From contig JAOZNG010000025.1 in the NCBI GenBank assembly GCA_029933895.1, positions 2,524-11,875 on the forward strand: 9,352 nucleotides of DNA, in the 5' to 3' direction. The stretch's first letter is position 1. Each line of letters opens with the position of its first letter. The position numbers were made by a program, and so were the translations under genes. Shown piece after piece: positions 7,015 through 9,352 of the stretch. This stretch comes from an archaeon (GTDB taxonomy: Archaea; Altiarchaeota; Altiarchaeia; IMC4; QMZM01). The notes beneath the pieces are model-generated. The model saw only the letters and a list, made by a program, of their open reading frames with translations, did no database searches and had not been told where the DNA came from.

Positions 7015-7992
7015 CTAAGGCAACGGCCTGTATCTTGTTATCTCAAAAGCCCAGTCCACCAGGATTATGGCGGCTAAAGCCAGTAATAACTCCCTGTTCA
7101 TGTCCTTTTTGACTTTCCTGTATTCTAGGGCTGTTTCAAAAGCCCTCTTGATGGAGTTCTCGTTGTCTATTATCATGTATCTGCCGTTGGTTTCGTTGGC
7201 TATATATCTGAGCATTTCCTCATCCAGGTTTGGGAATTTAGTGGCTGTAGCGTTCAACCCTGCAAGCTCAGGTGGTGTCTCGCTTTCAACATCCCTCCTG
7301 CTTCCCACCCCGATAGCCAGAATTTTTATGCGGCTGGAATTGATTGACTTCAGAGCTGAGCTTATGTTCACGCTTTCAACTGTTTGTTTACCATCTGTTA
7401 CAAGTATTATGGTGTTGTTTCTGGTTGAGAGAATATTCCCACCATCTAGGATGCTGGCAGAGGATACTATGGCTTCGCCTATTGCCGTTCCAGCCGGCTC
7501 CTCCCACTCCAGGCTGCTTATCTGATCCATTAACTCCTCCGTATCAAAGGTTGGCTTTGATTTAACATACGCTCTCCCAGCGAAAGTGACCAGCCCGATT
7601 TTTGTGTCCTCCACCTTCCCAATCCATTCCTTCAGGGCTTCCTTCACCGCCCCCAGCCTCGTGGGCTTATAGTCTGGAGTCATCATGGAGGCTGATGTGT
7701 CTATGGCTAAAACGAAATCGCTTTTTGCTATATAGCTGTCCCTTACTACTTCCACTTTAGATAAAAGCATCACTATCAACACAACAGCAAGAATCCTGAC
7801 CAGTAAAATAAAAAAACTCCAGGGGAGCATCTTCCTGCCCAAGACCTTCTCCAGCGTCTCAAAGTTCCCGAAGGTGAGAACCCTTTTTCTGGCGAACATC
7901 CTGGACAGGAAATAGAGCACGATAACCAAACCCACAAGCAGCACCATCAGGTTAATGTACTTGTCTGAGTACTCTATCTGTGGTATCTCCAT
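7015..7992 (-). CDS. Membrane-anchored VWA-domain protein (BatA/BatB-like)
   Basis: A 325-residue von Willebrand factor A protein of the Bat type. Counted from the ATG at 7992, membrane helices lie at about 15-30 and 58-78, the VWA domain at about 90-285 and a last helix at about 301-316. The MIDAS metal site is complete: D98-x-S100-x-S102 (DTSAS), T169 (AGTAIGEA) and D200 (VTDGKQT). The loop between helices 1 and 2 is basic (RMFARKR), which puts it inside and the VWA domain outside. Five N-x-S/T sequons (N192, N209, N218, N247, N266) all lie in the VWA part, in line with this. ATG 7992 sits four bases after the DUF58 stop and is preferred; a TTG at 8004 would add four residues and overlap DUF58. 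In MoxR operons such proteins bind metal-dependent partners and work with the AAA+ ATPase. Confidence 0.88.
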   Translation of the reverse strand: MEIPQIEYSDKYINLMVLLVGLVIVLYFLSRMFARKRVLTFGNFETLEKVLGRKMLPWSFFILLVRILAVVLIVMLLSKVEVVRDSYIAKSDFVLAIDTSASMMTPDYKPTRLGAVKEALKEWIGKVEDTKIGLVTFAGRAYVKSKPTFDTEELMDQISSLEWEEPAGTAIGEAIVSSASILDGGNILSTRNNTIILVTDGKQTVESVNISSALKSINSSRIKILAIGVGSRRDVESETPPELAGLNATATKFPNLDEEMLRYIANETNGRYMIIDNENSIKRAFETALEYRKVKKDMNRELLLALAAIILVDWAFEITRYRPLP

Positions 7993-7996
7993 TTTA

Positions 7997-8914
7997 TCAA
8001 CCAAGTGTCAGATATTTAATGAGCGGTTGAACGAAGGGCTCAGTGGTGTACACCTTAACAAATCCCAAACCAACATCCTGAAAGTCTTGCTGGATTTCGT
8101 CCTCTATTCTCTTTGCGAGGTAGTTATATGGCTCTCTTACCTTGTCCACATCAACAGTCACCGTCCTGTCAGAAAAAGGGTCTTTAAGTCTCAGGTAACC
8201 AACGCCTTCAGGCAGCCTGGAGTCCCTTAAATCTCTCGACATTATACCGACTACCTGGTCTAGCTTACCTCCCATCATCTTGAGAGCATCATCCCAGTTT
8301 TCATCTAAGCCGATGAAGTCGGAGATTATGAACAATATAGTCCTTGGCTTGAGCATGTTCAGCATGTAGCTGAGGGTTTTACCCATATTGCATTTCCCTC
8401 CATAATACTGGGGGTCAACGGCATGCCTTAGTATCTTGTAGTACTGGGTCATGTCGCTCTCGGGCTCGAATGAGATGTTAACTTTGTCGCTGAACATCCC
8501 GAAGCCCACGTTATCCCCTGTCTCGATTGCAGCATAAGCTATTGCTCCAGAGACTATGGTAGCGTATTCACTCTTCAGCTTCTCCTGAGAGCCGAAGAGC
8601 ATCGAGCTGGAGCAATCCAGCAGTATGAAAACATCCAGGTCTCTCTCCTCCTCGTATTGTTTAATGTACAACTTGTTAGCTCTCAGAGAGGCTTTCCAGT
8701 CGATCCTTGTGGCATCATCCTGCTCGGGTACATAATCCCTCAATCCGGCGAATTCCACTCCACTGCCCCTGAAAAGTATCCTGTACTTTAAAGCGAATCT
8801 GAAGACATCCACCAATTGCCTCACGTGGACGTCGATTTCCATCATCAAATCCTCGATGTACTCCTCTCTCCTCAGTGGATCTGCAAATTTTTTTCTAACC
8901 GCTTCAGGTTCCAT
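7997..8914 (-). CDS. DUF58 protein with VWA-like fold, soluble form
   Basis: A 305-residue protein counted from ATG 8914; a TTG at 8920 would add two residues, and neither start has a clear Shine-Dalgarno. The DUF58 signature is at about 49-76: GSGVEFAGLRDYVPEQDDAT, then RIDWKASLRANKLY. A VWA-like core follows, with D100-x-S102-x-S104 (LDCSSSM) and the second acidic site near D199 (IISDFIGLDE). The usual Thr motif after a GG pair reads GGKCNMGKTL here, so the MIDAS Thr seems replaced, perhaps by Cys175. Many bacterial DUF58 proteins carry two N-terminal membrane helices; this one has none and starts with a charged helical region, so it should be cytosolic. It lies 14 bases after the MoxR stop and is followed directly by the VWA gene. 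A role as adaptor between MoxR and the membrane VWA protein is inferred. Confidence 0.9.
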   Translation of the reverse strand: MEPEAVRKKFADPLRREEYIEDLMMEIDVHVRQLVDVFRFALKYRILFRGSGVEFAGLRDYVPEQDDATRIDWKASLRANKLYIKQYEEERDLDVFILLDCSSSMLFGSQEKLKSEYATIVSGAIAYAAIETGDNVGFGMFSDKVNISFEPESDMTQYYKILRHAVDPQYYGGKCNMGKTLSYMLNMLKPRTILFIISDFIGLDENWDDALKMMGGKLDQVVGIMSRDLRDSRLPEGVGYLRLKDPFSDRTVTVDVDKVREPYNYLAKRIEDEIQQDFQDVGLGFVKVYTTEPFVQPLIKYLTLG

Positions 8915-8928
8915 ATTCAATTATGAAA

Positions 8929-9352
8929 CTAAATAACTGGGACGTTTCTTATTATGTCGTCGATTATTTCATCGGTGGTTATATTCCTTGCCTTACCCTC
9001 ATAGTTTAATATAATCCTATGTCTTAGGACGTTGTGGGCAATAGCCCTCACGTCCTCTGGAACAACAAATGTTCTGTTGCTCATCAGTGCGTTGGCTCTG
9101 GCACCCAGTGCCAGATTGATGGATGCCCTCGGGGAGCCTCCCCATTCCATGTATCTACCTCCAGATATCCCATACCTTGAAGGATATCTGGTAGCGTCCA
9201 CCAGGTCTACTATGTACTGTTTAACCTCCTCCGAGACCTGGATTCTCTTAACGCACTCCTGAATATCCAGGATGTCCCTGTTGGTTAATACCTCCTCTAG
9301 GGAGAATTCCTCTATGGTCCTGATTACGGAGTTATTGTTGAGTATTATGAAC
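8929..9352 (-). CDS. MoxR-type AAA+ ATPase, C-terminal part (5' end outside window)
   Basis: The frame is open from base 9351 down to the TAG at 8929-8931, giving 140 residues, roughly the last 40 percent of a MoxR protein of usual length (about 310-330). The GTG at 9201 is internal. Visible are the helical lid region (EEVLTNRDILDIQ, then V..YIVDLVDATR), the sensor-2 motif GGSPRA (about 9124-9141, with its Arg), LGARANALM, the VPEDVRAIAHNVLRHRI helix pair and a short tail ending NVPVI. This arrangement is typical of MoxR and separates it from other AAA+ families. Walker A and B are beyond the window. MoxR proteins act as ATP-driven chaperones for protein or cofactor assembly, usually together with VWA partners; here DUF58 and VWA genes follow at once. 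It is probably the first or an early gene of the operon, and its promoter is not visible. Confidence 0.93.
   Translation of the reverse strand, partial: FIILNNNSVIRTIEEFSLEEVLTNRDILDIQECVKRIQVSEEVKQYIVDLVDATRYPSRYGISGGRYMEWGGSPRASINLALGARANALMSNRTFVVPEDVRAIAHNVLRHRIILNYEGKARNITTDEIIDDIIRNVPVI

Noticed and set aside
9199..9201. GTG as start of the MoxR gene
   Set aside because: The upstream frame continues to the window edge with normal MoxR lid sequence (YIVDLVDATR spans this codon).

Overview
The window looks archaeal and probably comes from an uncultivated lineage. The evidence is large secreted proteins packed with N-glycosylation sequons (N-x-S/T), a Thr-rich stalk, heavy use of ATA (Ile) and AGG/AGA (Arg) codons, a GGAGGTG ribosome binding site, and a MoxR/DUF58/VWA cluster in a compact form with soluble partners. 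I cannot place it to phylum from sequence alone.

Left part, + strand (1-5789): three tightly linked genes for the cell surface. The first, cut by the window edge, is a multi-domain Ig-like secreted glycoprotein with about 39 sequons in 530 visible residues. The second (1615-2496) is a signal-peptide protein with one beta-rich domain, a long Ser/Gly/charged linker and a C-terminal membrane helix. The third (2496-5789) is a 1097-residue glycoprotein with about 52 sequons, 24 cysteines, a perfect four-residue-period Thr/Val stalk, two membrane-proximal NEW3/Ig-like domains and two C-terminal membrane helices around a very basic loop. The second and third genes overlap by one base, so co-translation is likely.

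Middle (5790-5875): a short gap between convergent genes, with a hairpin plus T-run that could end the + strand transcript.

Right part, - strand (5876-9352): read in transcription order, a MoxR-type AAA+ ATPase (C-terminal part only), a DUF58 protein without membrane helices, a membrane-anchored VWA protein with an intact MIDAS site, and an unrecognised, very acidic protein with a disordered N-terminal two thirds and a helical C-terminal domain. This is the archaeal counterpart of bacterial MoxR-DUF58-VWA (Bat-like) operons, in which MoxR ATPases are thought to act as chaperones with VWA partners. The acidic protein sits where many bacterial operons carry a DUF4129/transglutaminase gene, and its C-terminal helices may be a soluble relative of DUF4129.

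How they may work together: the topology predicted here puts the VWA domain outside the cell, on the same side as the glycoproteins, while MoxR, DUF58 and the acidic protein are cytosolic. One reading is that the ATPase module helps assemble or mature surface proteins such as those encoded opposite it. That link rests on neighbourhood only and is an inference.
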